This document shows positions 1 through 9,600 of a DNA stretch of 64,000 nt, piece by piece. Under the pieces are notes generated by a model. The model did no database searches and had not been told where the DNA came from. It was given only the letters and a program-made list of their open reading frames with translations. Within the stretch, counting starts at the first letter, position 1, and each line of letters begins with the position of its first letter. The position numbers and the translations under genes are program-made. This DNA is from Cavia porcellus. Lineage: Eukaryota; Chordata; Mammalia; Rodentia; Caviidae. Where the stretch lies: positions 31,740,001 to 31,804,000 of the forward strand of contig NW_026947496.1 in the NCBI RefSeq assembly GCF_034190915.1, given 5' to 3'.

Positions 1-1374
1 TGTTCACATGTAAGCTTTATGTGCACAAATGGGAATTTTTGATGTCTCAGCTTCCTTGTAGGGTGACTAGGGAGAGAATGTATTGTCAGAAGATCCCCCA
101 AGGCCATTAGAATTATAATTCTGTTCTCTTGGGCTCATTAATTTCCCCAGAGAAAAAACCCTCCAATCTCTCTGCCATGAATATTTTAAACAAAAGATGG
201 GAGGAATCAGGAGTGAGAGTGTCTTACTTGGGCCATGGCTGTGCATTCAGTCTGTGTTTGGTTGCACCTGATGCCTGCTCTCAGAGGGAGAGTTACGTTC
301 AGCATCCTGTGGGGCAGTTCCTTGGCTGTGTGACTGGTGCCAGACAAAGGGTACTAAAGCTACCTGCCCCTTGGCACCACTTTGGGAAACCCTCTGCATT
401 TTTGCTCACCCCACATGCCTGTTTTCAGAGGTTCCTGAAACTGCCAGTCCATGTGCCTGCTGGGTTGCAGCGTGAAATGGGCTGTGTCTTCCTGGTTTAT
501 ATGTCCCCTCCTAGTCCTATTTCTGCAGCCTTGAGTTCTGTTCCCACCCATAAGTCAATGCCATCTGTCTATCCACTATCCGGCTTCCAAAATGATGTCC
601 ACAGTACACACTGGCTGTCTCTTCGTATAGTGTGGAGTAGGGATTTTTTTTCTGCAATTCTAAAAGGATATGATTAGAAGCACTGACACAAATGTATGTT
701 CCATGTGCCATACTTAAAAAGAAGTCTATTCATATATTCCTAATTTCATTTTTGATGACCTACCTATTCATGTTCTTTTTTTACTGTTAAGACTGTTCAT
801 ATTTCTTTTCTGACATTTAAGAGATCTTTACATATAAAAGAAGTTATATGAGTGTTAAATATAAAATATCTCCTGCTTTTGAATTATCTGGTAGACCACT
901 TTATGTACAAGCATTGGTGAGAATTTTTAGCATCCACATTTGCATTTGTGAGGTCTGTGAACAGAAGCCCAAGTAATATCATGCACAGAGTAAACGAAGG
1001 ATGCGTAACAGCTTGACTACAGTGCAAGGAACTGAATCAGCCCAGCGTGTGCCAATCACAGCGCATGACTGCAGAAGCCTGCAGCAAGCTGGGGTGCCAG
1101 CACCACACTCTCCTGCACCCTGTGTTTGTGCGCACAGCTCGGATCATCTATTCCTGACAAAGAATGCTTTCACCTTCTTCCCAATTCCAGCAGTACCTGA
1201 GTCTGATAATAGTTAATCTACAATTAAGTAATAGTACAATCCTAATTTTACCCTCCAATGAATAAAACAGCTTTATAAAGTTCTTATTAAAATTGTAATT
1301 AAGTATAAGTTCTAATTTTCTGGGACTTAACAAAAAACCTAAAGTTGTATCACATTGTAAGCTACAGTTATATG
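1..1374. other. Intergenic, no recognised feature
   Basis: Open frames here (longest about 180 codons at 129-677 on +) show no protein family signature, no repeats or domains, and no splice context. I regard them as chance. The stretch at 720-880 is AT-rich and may be an old LINE scrap, but I cannot support that. Confidence 0.5.
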
Positions 1375-1645
1375 AGGTGTGTGTTTACGTTTTTAAAAAA
1401 TTGATCACAGTAAAAGACACATTGTCATTAATCCCCTCAGAATCTCCCCCCTAACTTTGCACACATTATCCCTCCCCCCGCCTCTTCTTTCACTTTCTGA
1501 AGCAGTGTTGGAAGTCTGCTTTCTTGAGTGTCTTTAGCTGTGCTCTCTTAAGGTCCTGAATTGGTTCAGATTGTTCACCTTTCATAGTCTTTTTGACTTT
1601 GGGGAAGATCCAGACATCACACAGTGCCAGATCCAGTGACTAAGC
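1375..1645 (-). mobile_element. Mariner-like DNA transposon fragment (3' part)
   Basis: Read on the minus strand, 1640 downward encodes DLALCDVWIFPKVK, the mariner transposase motif around the third catalytic aspartate, followed by a decayed C-terminus (GAAAGCAGACTTCCAACACT and on) and the AT-rich 3' end near 1380-1440. The same element occurs inverted at 1740-2290 and in part at 49665-49888. The frame is broken and no full transposase is present. Confidence 0.75.
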
Positions 1646-1739
1646 AGGGAGAGGACATAGCGTATTATTTTAACCAGATGCCTTTTCTGTTGGATGGCGC
1701 TGGCAGCTGCATTCACTGTATTTATGATCACCTTGTAAG

Positions 1740-2300
1740 ACTTTCCTGAAAGAGGACGTCCAGAACTGCTTCAGAAAATGGCAAGATCACTGGATGACCA
1801 TATTTCTGTCCCACCTCATGCCCACCTTCCTTGTGAGTTCCCATTTTTCCCCGCCTTGGACCTCTCTCACCTCGTGGTTTTGCTCTATAAAAGTCTCCAG
1901 AAAAGGCAGAGTTTTTGGCATCCCACTCAGGATCCCTTCTGTCTCTCTCCCAGGCAAAAGCTTTCTTTCAAGAAAGGTATTCTGCTCTTTAAAAAAGAGT
2001 GGGAAGAATGATAGGATAAGTGCATTTGAAGGGTGGGGTAGCATTTTGAGAGGTTTAATGGCAATGTGTTTTGTTTTGCTTTTGTTTTTTGAGGCAGGAT
2101 CTCATGGAACGCACTCTGGTCCTGGGCTGGCCTCAAACTCATAGTGATCCTTCTGCCTCAACTTCCCAAGTGCTAGGGTTAGAGGTGTGCATCACCACAC
2201 CTGGCTCAATACACCTTTTACTGTAATAAAGTTTTAAAAATTTAAACGTTCACCATATATTATGATCACATTTTACATAAACAACCTTTCTTGCCAGTTA
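1740..2300 (+). mobile_element. Mariner-like DNA transposon fragment, plus orientation
   Basis: The plus strand at about 1757-1800 reads EDVQNCFRKWQDHWM, the mariner C-terminal segment. After about 190 bases of other sequence, a second stretch (about 1985-2064) and the AT-rich 3' end (2207-2290, CTTTTACTGTAATAAAGTTT) continue the same element. A B1 SINE interrupts it at 2066-2206. The copy is inverted relative to 1375-1645. It is dead: frames are broken and the 5' half is absent. Confidence 0.65.
2066..2206 (-). mobile_element. B1 SINE
   Basis: Antisense B1: a poly-T tail, then GAGGCAGGATCTCATGG, GGCTGGCCTCAAACTCATAG, AAGTGCTAGGGTTAGAGGTG and CCACACCTGGCT. It is inserted in the 3' end of the mariner fragment, so it is younger than that element. 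Confidence 0.85.
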
Positions 2301-2315
2301 AAAATCAAATGTAGA

Positions 2316-2584
2316 TGGATAACTGCATGTATGTTTAAGTGTATGGGATTGACAACCATGTTACTAAGTTTTTGTTGGACAGTTGAACGAGAACTGTTTG
2401 CAGTCTTGCTGTTTGAATTCCCACTTTACATATTCCATTTTTGTATCTTGAACAACTATTTGTAAAATGACAATATGTAAACATCAACTAGTGATTTCTT
2501 ACTGTTTATTGTTTTCTCTGAATGTATGTATTATTTCTTCCTATTTTTTGTTTTGTTTAGTCTGTCTTTAAATAAAATTTTAAA
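2316..2584 (+). mobile_element. 5'-truncated L1, 3' UTR only, with target-site duplication
   Basis: About 270 bases homologous to the L1 3' UTRs at 15850-16250 and 38875-39382 (shared AACTAGTGATTTCTTACTGT), ending in AATAAAATTTTAAAAAA. It is flanked by a 15-base direct repeat, AAAATCAAATGTAGA, at 2301-2315 and 2585-2599. This marks a single target-primed insertion of a severely truncated L1. Confidence 0.8.
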
Positions 2585-2599
2585 AAAATCAAATGTAGA

Positions 2600-3002
2600 A
2601 ACAGGTGAAATATCAAAACCATCCTAAGAAACACAACATCAGCTGCTCCACAAAACTTAACAATATATTGCATTATGTTACAGATGTTACAATACAGTAC
2701 CGGTTACAGAACGTCCCATATATAATTATATCTATATTTATATATCTACATGGAGAGAAGTTTGATTTAACGAAATTGACTCATGTGATTATAGTGAAAG
2801 GTAAGCTCAACATTTCTGGGCAGGCTGGGGGCTGAGGCCCAAGGAGGCTGATGTAGCTCAAGTATAAGGGCCGTTCACTGGCATAATTCCTTAACACTGG
2901 GAATAATTCAGTGTTTATGTCTTAAGGCCTTTAGCTGATTGGCTGAGTCCCACCCACATTGTGGCGTTTGTCTGTTTTACTCTAAGTCTACAGATATGTC
3001 AA
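2600..3002. other. Intergenic, nothing recognised
   Basis: AT-rich around 2700-2760 (TATATTTATATATC type), otherwise unremarkable. No repeat or gene signature was seen. Confidence 0.4.
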
Positions 3003-3195
3003 TTTTTGTCTTTTAGTACCAGGAATTGAACTCAGGACCTCACGCTTGCCAGGCAGGTGCTCTGCCGCTGAGATATATCTCTGGCCCTTTGTTTTTGTTT
3101 GGACACAGTGTCTTGCTATGTATTTTACGCTGGCCTTAGGGTTACTGCTTCCTGAGTAGAACTGGGATTTCAGGCATGTGTCACCATACCCAGCT
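3003..3195 (-). mobile_element. B1-dID composite SINE
   Basis: On the minus strand a B1 monomer (3195-3089) is followed by an ID-derived unit (3088-3003; antisense GGACCTCACGCTTGCCAGGC and GCTGAGATATATCTCTGGCCC). The B1-then-ID order is that of B1-dID dimers known from several non-muroid rodents. Confidence 0.75.
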
Positions 3196-4050
3196 TCTAA
3201 GTATCAATTGTATCTAAAATATGTTCTCACATGTCCCATGTACATATTTTTGAAGAATTATTATGAAATCACATTCGTGTGTTTTTAAAAGCACCTGAAT
3301 CCTCCTCATGTTAAAGACACTGGCCTATGGACCTGGAAAGGCTTGTCAAAAATTTTTCCCTAAGCTGAGAAGCACTTTTCTTCCGAGATAAGTGCTACCT
3401 GTACCCTTGCACTGCAGGGGCCCATCGGCCACCCCATCTGCTGGGCTCCTTGGCCCCAGTCTATCTACTGCACAGCATAGGCTCTGCCTTTTCTCTCAAA
3501 GCATTTGGCTCCCCGTGTTTCTCTTTAATCTACTTCTCCTTTAGGTTTGGCTTGTGATGGCTTCAATGAACAACCATTGTTTACCATGACCTGTACCTCG
3601 AAGCTGGGGGACCATGGTTCTCTTGGTCCAGGCCCATGTCACAGGCGTGGGGCCTCAGGGAGTCCATGGGCCAATTAAGCAGGAGCTTTGTATAAGGGAT
3701 GCTTTGATTTCTTGTCTCCCACAAACGTCATCTCATGCAGAAAAGAGGACTGGACAACTATTTCACTAAAACGCGAAGAGTGCAAGAAACCCACTCTCCG
3801 GTTCCAGCACAGCAGTGGTCCAGGAAGCCACGAGGGGACATCAGGCCCCGCTGGGACTGCTCACACGGTCAGGAGCACTCACATCCTGGCTGTAAGTAGC
3901 ACACAGCAGCCGAGCAGGCAGCTTGTTAATGAGGTCGCTCACGAGTATGCATGATTTATGTTCTTTGAGGATTTGCCATTTTTTTTGAACTCCAGATTTG
4001 GTCCCCTTTTGATGATGATGCGACATGACAGAATCATGTCAGATTCCAAC
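3196..4050. other. Intergenic, nothing recognised
   Basis: Unique-looking sequence of moderate GC. Short open frames only; no family signature seen. Confidence 0.4.
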
Positions 4051-4290
4051 GAACCGCACTCTCTTTTTTCCTCTGCGCCTCTGTCTCTGTCTCCATTTTT
4101 GCCTCTCTCTACCTCTATCTCTCACCGTCTGTTTTTTTCTGTGTCTTACTCTTTATCTCTGTGTCTATCTCTTTGTCTCATTCTCTTACTTTGCGTTTCT
4201 CTGTGTCTCTCTTGGTCTCTTTCCGTCTCCATCTGTGTCTGTCTGTCTCTATCTTTGTTCACCTGTTTTTCACTTCAGTCTCAAGCACCT
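4050..4290 (+). repeat. Degenerate TCTCTGTC-type polypyrimidine repeat
   Basis: About 240 bases made almost wholly of CTCT, CTGTCT and TTTCT units. It produces Ser/Leu/Cys-rich shadow frames in all three plus frames, which should not be taken as genes. Confidence 0.8.
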
Positions 4291-4299
4291 GCCATCAAC

Positions 4300-5015
4300 C
4301 CTGGGCAGAGTGGAGGCAGGGAGAAGGCAGGCAGGGTCTCGCCTCCAGCACACACTTGCCAAGTGTTCCATTTGGAGTCTGGCTCAGCCTGCCCTCCCGG
4401 GCCCCCCCGCCTTCCTGAGCTACATGCTGCAGGAGGAGGGCTGGGGATTTGCAAAGATCCACCTGTGCCCAATACAGCAGAAGCTGCTGGGAGGGTGAGT
4501 GTCCCCCACCTCCCCCAGCCCAGCTCTGGGGCAGCTCCTCCTAGCTCTGAGAAATCCTGAAAGAGGAAAGGACCCTCAGGAAGTATCCCTTCCATCACGT
4601 CATCCTGGAGATGCTGAAAAAGGCCTCTGCTCTCCATTCCCCATCTCCAGGCACATGTACTGGGAGGAGACAGGAGCTTCCAAACCGTCTGTCCCCTGAG
4701 TTGAGCAGGAAACAGGATAAAGAATCATGGCTCACTCTTTCATTCAGTCAATCGATCTTCCATTTGATTAATAAATATACACTGGGTCCCACCAAGCCTA
4801 TGCTCCTGGCTTCTGCAAGGCCATCTGTGTCTGTGTCACAGCCAAGTAGAGAAGACAAGGAAGTAAGCCAAGATCTTAGTGCGGTGGGATAAGCTGCTGA
4901 GGTAAGTAGCTACTTCTCTAGAGACCAGGCGTCACCCCTTGCACCGAGACGATGTCCTATTTTTGGTCATTAGGAATGAGGTGACTCTAGGCACCTCACA
5001 GAAGTGGAGTTATGC
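4300..5015. other. Intergenic; possible L2 scrap
   Basis: At about 4735-4835 the text CATTCAGTCAATCGATCTTC... resembles an antisense L2 3' end (CATTCAACAAATATTTATTG type). The rest is unassigned. No gene seen. Confidence 0.35.
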
Positions 5016-5527
5016 ACTAATTATCTTTTTGTGACAGGACTGCTTACATGGTATAAGGTCCTCAAGGTTTGTCTATGTCGTTGCATGTGTCAGAGTCGCC
5101 TTTTTTCTCAAGGCTGAGGAGGATTCAGATGCTTTTAAAAACACACAGATGTGATTTCATAATAATACCAACTTTTCTTTACCTCTCCATCTGCCAGTGG
5201 ATGGTTGGGGCTGCGCCACCTCTTACTACTGTGAATAGCAGTGCCATGGCCACTGGTATTTGTTGAGCCCTGCTTTCCATTCTTTTGTGTGCATACCCAG
5301 AAGCAGAGTGGCGAATCAGATGGTGATTCTCGGCTCCATTCTTTCATGAACTGCATTCTGTTTTCCCAAGCTGCTGCAGCTGGTTATATTGCCCCCAGAA
5401 GAGACAAGGACTCAGTTTTTCCAGCACTTGTAGTTTGTTTTTATTATAGCCATCACAATGGGTGTGAAGACGGGTTTGATTTCCATTTTCCCAATAATTA
5501 ATAATATTGGGAATCTTTCTTTTTCTT

Positions 5528-5710
5528 TCTGTCAGTACAGAAGATTGAGCCCAGAATCTCTGGGCACTGAGATACGTCCCCCGTTCTTTTTTATTTTTTT
5601 ATATTGAGACAGGATCTCACTATGAGCCCAGGCTGAGCTTGAATTTGCAATCCTCCTGCTTCAATATCTGAGTGCTGGAAGTACAGATTTGTAACACACA
5701 CCTGGCTAGG
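5528..5710 (-). mobile_element. B1-dID composite SINE
   Basis: ID-derived part at 5530-5590 (CAGTACAGAAGATTGAGCCC antisense), then B1 (GAGACAGGATCTCACTATG ... ACACACCTGGC). It is inserted into the old L1. Confidence 0.7.
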
Positions 5711-5945
5711 CATTGAGAATCTCTTTATGTGCTTACTGGCTATTTGTACCTCTTCTTAGAGAAATATCTGTTTAAATCCATTGCATATTTTGAAATTGGG
5801 TTTAATTTTTGGTTGGTATATGCTGGATATTAACCCCTTATCAGACATATGAATTGCAAAAATTGTCTCGCATTTCACTGGTTTTAGGCTTTTTGTTTTT
5901 TCTTTTTACTCTGTTCATTGTGTCCTGTAACACAGTTTTATATTC

Positions 5946-6053
5946 TTTTTTTTTTTTTGTCTTTTTCCTTTTTATCGGTACCAGGGATCAAACTCACAAC
6001 TGCCTGCTTTCAAGGCAGGCGCTTATGCCGTTGAGCTAAATCCCCAGCCCCCA
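5946..6053 (-). mobile_element. ID SINE, young-looking, with target-site duplication
   Basis: Antisense ID with poly-T, TTTTTATCGGTACCAGGGAT, GGCAGGCGCTTATGCCG and GAGCTAAATCCCCAGCCCC. It is flanked by direct repeats of ACAGTTTTATATT (about 5933-5945 and 6053-6065). It belongs to the subfamily ending GGTACCGAT. Confidence 0.85.
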
Positions 6054-6320
6054 CAGTTTTATATTGTAATGTAGTCCAGTTTATAGTATTTTTTCCCTTT
6101 ACTGCCTTTTGGTGTCACAGCTAAGAAATAATTGCTTATTCCAGTGAAGTGAAGCTTTCCTCCTATTTTCTTCTAATTGTTTTATCACTTGAGTTCTTAT
6201 GTTTAGGTTTTAATTTACCTGGAATTAATTTTATATATGTTGTAAAGTAAGAGCCCTTCTCACTCGTCTGCATGAGGATGCCCAGATTTTCCAGCATCTT
6301 TCATTGAACAGACTTTCCTG

Positions 6321-6461
6321 TAATACCAGCATTCAGAAAGCTCAGGCAGGAGTATTGTTGAGAGTTTGAGACCAGCCAGGGCTACAAAGTGAGCTTAAGG
6401 CCAGTCTGAACTGCATAGTGAAACTCTGACCCCAAAAGATTAATTAATTAATTAATTAAAT
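6321..6461 (+). mobile_element. B1 SINE with (TTAA)n tail
   Basis: CTGTAATACCAGCATTCAG, GAGACCAGCCAGGGCTAC, then a tail of TTAATTAATTAATTAATT (about 6441-6461). Confidence 0.8.
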
Positions 6462-6464
6462 TCT

Positions 6465-6797
6465 TATGGACTCTCAAGAGATACAAATAGTTAACAGACT
6501 TAAAAATAAAGAACAAAGTTAGAAATCTCACATTTCCTAATTTCAAAACTAACTACACAGTTTACACTAGTCAAAAAATGTAGTGCTTGGTATAAAGACA
6601 GACAAAGATGAGAAAACAGACCTAGAGAGCCTATCAATAACCCTTCTGCATGTGATCAATTGATCTGCAGCAAGATGCATGATCATTCTTTGGGGGAAAA
6701 GGGAGGAAAGTCTGTTCAATGAAAGGTGCTGGAAAATCTGGGTGCCCTCATGCAGAAGAATGAAAAGGGACTCTTACTTTACAACATATATAAAATA
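6465..6797 (+). mobile_element. L1 ORF2 segment in inverted (+) orientation
   Basis: The plus strand reads as sense L1 ORF2 (ACTAACTACACAGTTTACAC, GGTATAAAGACAGACAAAG, AAAGGTGCTGGAAAATCTGG). The last 90 bases are an inverted near-copy of 6229-6318. Confidence 0.7.
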
Positions 6798-7200
6798 CTA
6801 GCCTGAAATACATAGTGAGACTTTGTTTTAAAAACAAACAAAAATTGGGTGTGATGTTGCACACCTATAATCCCAGTACTCAGGAGGTGGAAGAAGAGTT
6901 CGAGGCCAGCCTGGCCTAGAAAGTGAGCTCAAATCCAGCCTGAACTGCATATAGTAAGAGCCCGTCTCAAAAAGAACACACACACACACACACACACACA
7001 CACCCATTACCACAACCACCAACCAAAAAAAAACCCAATGCCAAAACCAAAACTAGAAAACAAAAGGCTCGGTGATGCATGCCTGCGGCTTACTGCAAGT
7101 TCAAGTCCAGCCTGAGCTATGTTGTGATTTCAAGCCTGAACTATATAGCAAGACTGTCTCAAAAACCAGCCAGTCAAACAATCAACAACAACAACAAAAA
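6797..7200 (+). mobile_element. Cluster of B1 pieces with a (CA)n repeat
   Basis: A partial B1 3' end (6797-6840), a fuller B1 (6845-6975), a CA dinucleotide run (about 6976-7003), and another B1 piece (7066-7166) with a CAA-rich tail. All are in plus orientation. Confidence 0.7.
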
Positions 7201-7239
7201 ATCAAAAACAAACAAAAATCATTAATCCATGACCATGGG

Positions 7240-8010
7240 ATATACATACACTTAAAGGACCCCTTTTAAATTTCTTTCAGCAATATTTTGTAGTTTTTTT
7301 GTACAAGTCTTTTATATCCTTTAGTTAATTCCTAAGTATTTTATTTATTTTTATTTTGATGCTATTATAAAGTGCATTGCTTTTTAAAATATCCTTTTGT
7401 GGTTGCTTATAGTTTATAGAAGTGCAACAAATTTTTTGTGTTAATTTTATGTCTAGCATCTTTGCTTAATTCTTTTATTAGCTCTGACAGAGTTTTTTGG
7501 TGGAATTTTTAGGAGCTTCTGCATAAAAGATTATATTATGTATGAACAAAGAGCTTTATTCCTTCCTTTTCAATTTTAATGCCTTTTATTTCTTTTTCTT
7601 GCCTAATTATTCTGGTGAGGACTCTAGCATTATGTTGAGTAGAACTGGCAGGCTGGGGGTCCTTTGGTGTTCCTGATCTTGGAGAAAACACTGTTTTCCC
7701 CACTGAATGTGATGTTAGCTTTGAGTATGCTATTTTAAGACCTTTATTAGAAGAAAGTTTTCTTATGTTCCTAGTGTGTTGAGTGCTGCTATCACAACAG
7801 TGTTCAGCGTTGTCAAATGATTTCTCTGCCTCAGTTGAGATAATCTTAGGTAGGTTCTTCATTCTGTCGAGGCAAATAGGACATTGTTTAATTTCCACAT
7901 AAGGAGCCATCTTTGCATTCCAGGAATAAATTCCACTTGGTCTTGGTATATTGCCCATTTAATGTGTTGTTGAATTCTGTTTGCAGGTGTTTTGTTGAAG
8001 AATAATGCCA
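7240..8010 (-). mobile_element. Old L1 ORF2 (reverse transcriptase region), antisense
   Basis: The minus-strand frame at 7536-7958 contains [17 protein letters not shown], a well-known L1 ORF2 segment downstream of the RT catalytic motif, and the plus strand shows GTTAATTCCTAAGTATTTTA. Frameshifts separate the parts. It is probably the 5'-ward continuation of the L1 at 5020-6320. Confidence 0.8.
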
Positions 8011-8052
8011 ACTTTTAGAAATGAGAAAGGTGGACTCCAAAGAGATGAGAGA

Positions 8053-8080
8053 CCTAGATAAGGAGGGCCCCTTATCTAGG
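8053..8080. repeat. Perfect 11-base inverted repeat
   Basis: CCTAGATAAGG (8053-8063) and CCTTATCTAGG (8070-8080) with a 6-base loop. The function is unknown. Confidence 0.8.
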
Positions 8081-9600
8081 AAGCGGTTCAAGTTGGAGTT
8101 CCAACTGAAGCCTGCCTGATCTCAGAATCCACAACATTTTCAACATGCTGGGCTGTCTCATCACCCCACATTCAGGTAAACAGTGGGACATGTGAGCTAA
8201 CAAATTCTAGCTTTGTAAATTTAGGAGAAAAATACTTTAAATTTTTGTTGAACCCCAGGTTGCACATGTAAAAGAGGGGTCATGTCACTAACTTGCTAGA
8301 ACGGTGGTAAACCTTAGACACAATTCTGAAACACTGTGAGCTTTTAACACACGTATGACCTTCAGACCCGTTCTGGGTCTCCCACCTCAAATGAGACTTG
8401 ACTTGCTCAGTGATCTTGGACAGAGGCTTTATTTGCAGCCTTTTGATCAACCTAGTTTTTCTTTTATATAAATTCTCCAGAATACTAAAGGTTTCAACAA
8501 GTGATCTTGTATTTCTGTCCAATAAGCATATTCTCATTTCTTTTAAGACTTGTCAAATCCTTCCTGCATCTCCCCTCTAAATAACTCCTGCCATTGACAT
8601 TTTAAATGTTCTTATCTTTTTAGCTCTGCTTTGGCAGTCTTGATCATGTCTTCAATTCTTTCCCTTCCTTTTCTTCTTTTTTGCCAAGGTTGGTACTCAG
8701 ACCCGAGCTGGTGAAAGTACCTGGTGTCTTTAAGAACATGTTGCCTCTTTCATCAGAGCAGATCCATGTGAACTACTTCTGGGTAACCCTGGTGACAGGA
8801 CACCTGGGATTCACTGTGGTGCTGAGATTTTCTAAGGAGCTGAAGAAAAGAGTGGCATGCTCACAGACATTCCGGAAGACCTCCTGGTCCACAAGTTTGT
8901 TAATTTAACAAGAACTCACTCTTTTCTTTGGAAGTGAGCCACACAAAGCAGAGTCCTCAGAATTCCTTGTGGGACTGTCAGGAAGGAGGTGTGTGCACAC
9001 ATTTAGAGATGACAGATGACCAGAAAGAGAGGGCGCTCTCTATACCTCCTTCTCAATTGTCTTTCTCAATTCATTTCAGTACAGTCTGTCCATCTAGGGT
9101 TTCTCGACGGCAGAGGCCACAGTTTCTCCATAGTACTAATTTAAAATACAGAACCCTGGGCCCCAAGTGAGTCAAAATCAGGATTTGTGATACAGATAAC
9201 TCCATTAAGCACAATAACTGAAAACAAAGTTCTCTGCTCTGATAAATGAATTGAAGCTACCATCCCCGAAGTCACATTTGCCATATAAGAAAGCACAGCC
9301 ACTCTTAATGCAGGGAAACATGCTATAAACTGTAATCACCAGAATCACATCAGAAATTGATGATACTGGAAGAAATTGTAAGGATGCAATGCCCTGATCT
9401 AGAGCTGCCTGATCCTACAGTGTGAAACTAAAAATTGCATTTTTGGAGTTGTGTTAAAAATTAGACACAGATTTGTTGCAAAACTTCCTGGAGGACACAC
9501 CTATTGGAATTGTCTACAATCCTTAGTCTCACTTCTGTGAAATTGTCCATGGTTGCTTCACAATAAATATCTTTTTAAATTAAAAAAAATGAAAGAAAGT
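8081..9600. other. Intergenic, unassigned; ends in a poly(A)-like 3' end
   Basis: No repeat family recognised. The stretch ends in CACAATAAATATC (about 9559-9571) and an A-rich run (9573-9592), like the 3' end of a retrotransposed sequence on the plus strand. Open frames at 8681-8908 (+) and 8280-8537 (-) carry no motif I recognise. An unidentified processed retrocopy or retroelement tail is possible. Confidence 0.3.

Larger units (their letters stand above)
5020..6320 (-). mobile_element. Old L1 (L1M type), 3' portion, antisense
   Basis: The plus strand shows the classic antisense L1 3' end: ATTATAGCCATCACAATGGG (5446-5465), TGTGCTTACTGGCTATTTGT (5727-5746), GGATATTAACCCCTTATCAG, and ending in CAGCATCTTTCATTGAACAG. 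It is interrupted by a B1-dID (5528-5710) and an ID (5946-6053). The diverged state points to an old family. The ORF2 reading frame is broken. Confidence 0.8.

Noticed and set aside
129..677. A 182-codon plus-strand frame near the window start
   Set aside because: No recognisable domain, weak start context (begins with a non-ATG codon), no splice signals or conservation evidence.
3958..4560. A 200-codon plus-strand frame with long Ser/Leu/Cys runs
   Set aside because: It is the translation of a TCTCTGTC-type polypyrimidine repeat; all three plus frames are open for the same reason.
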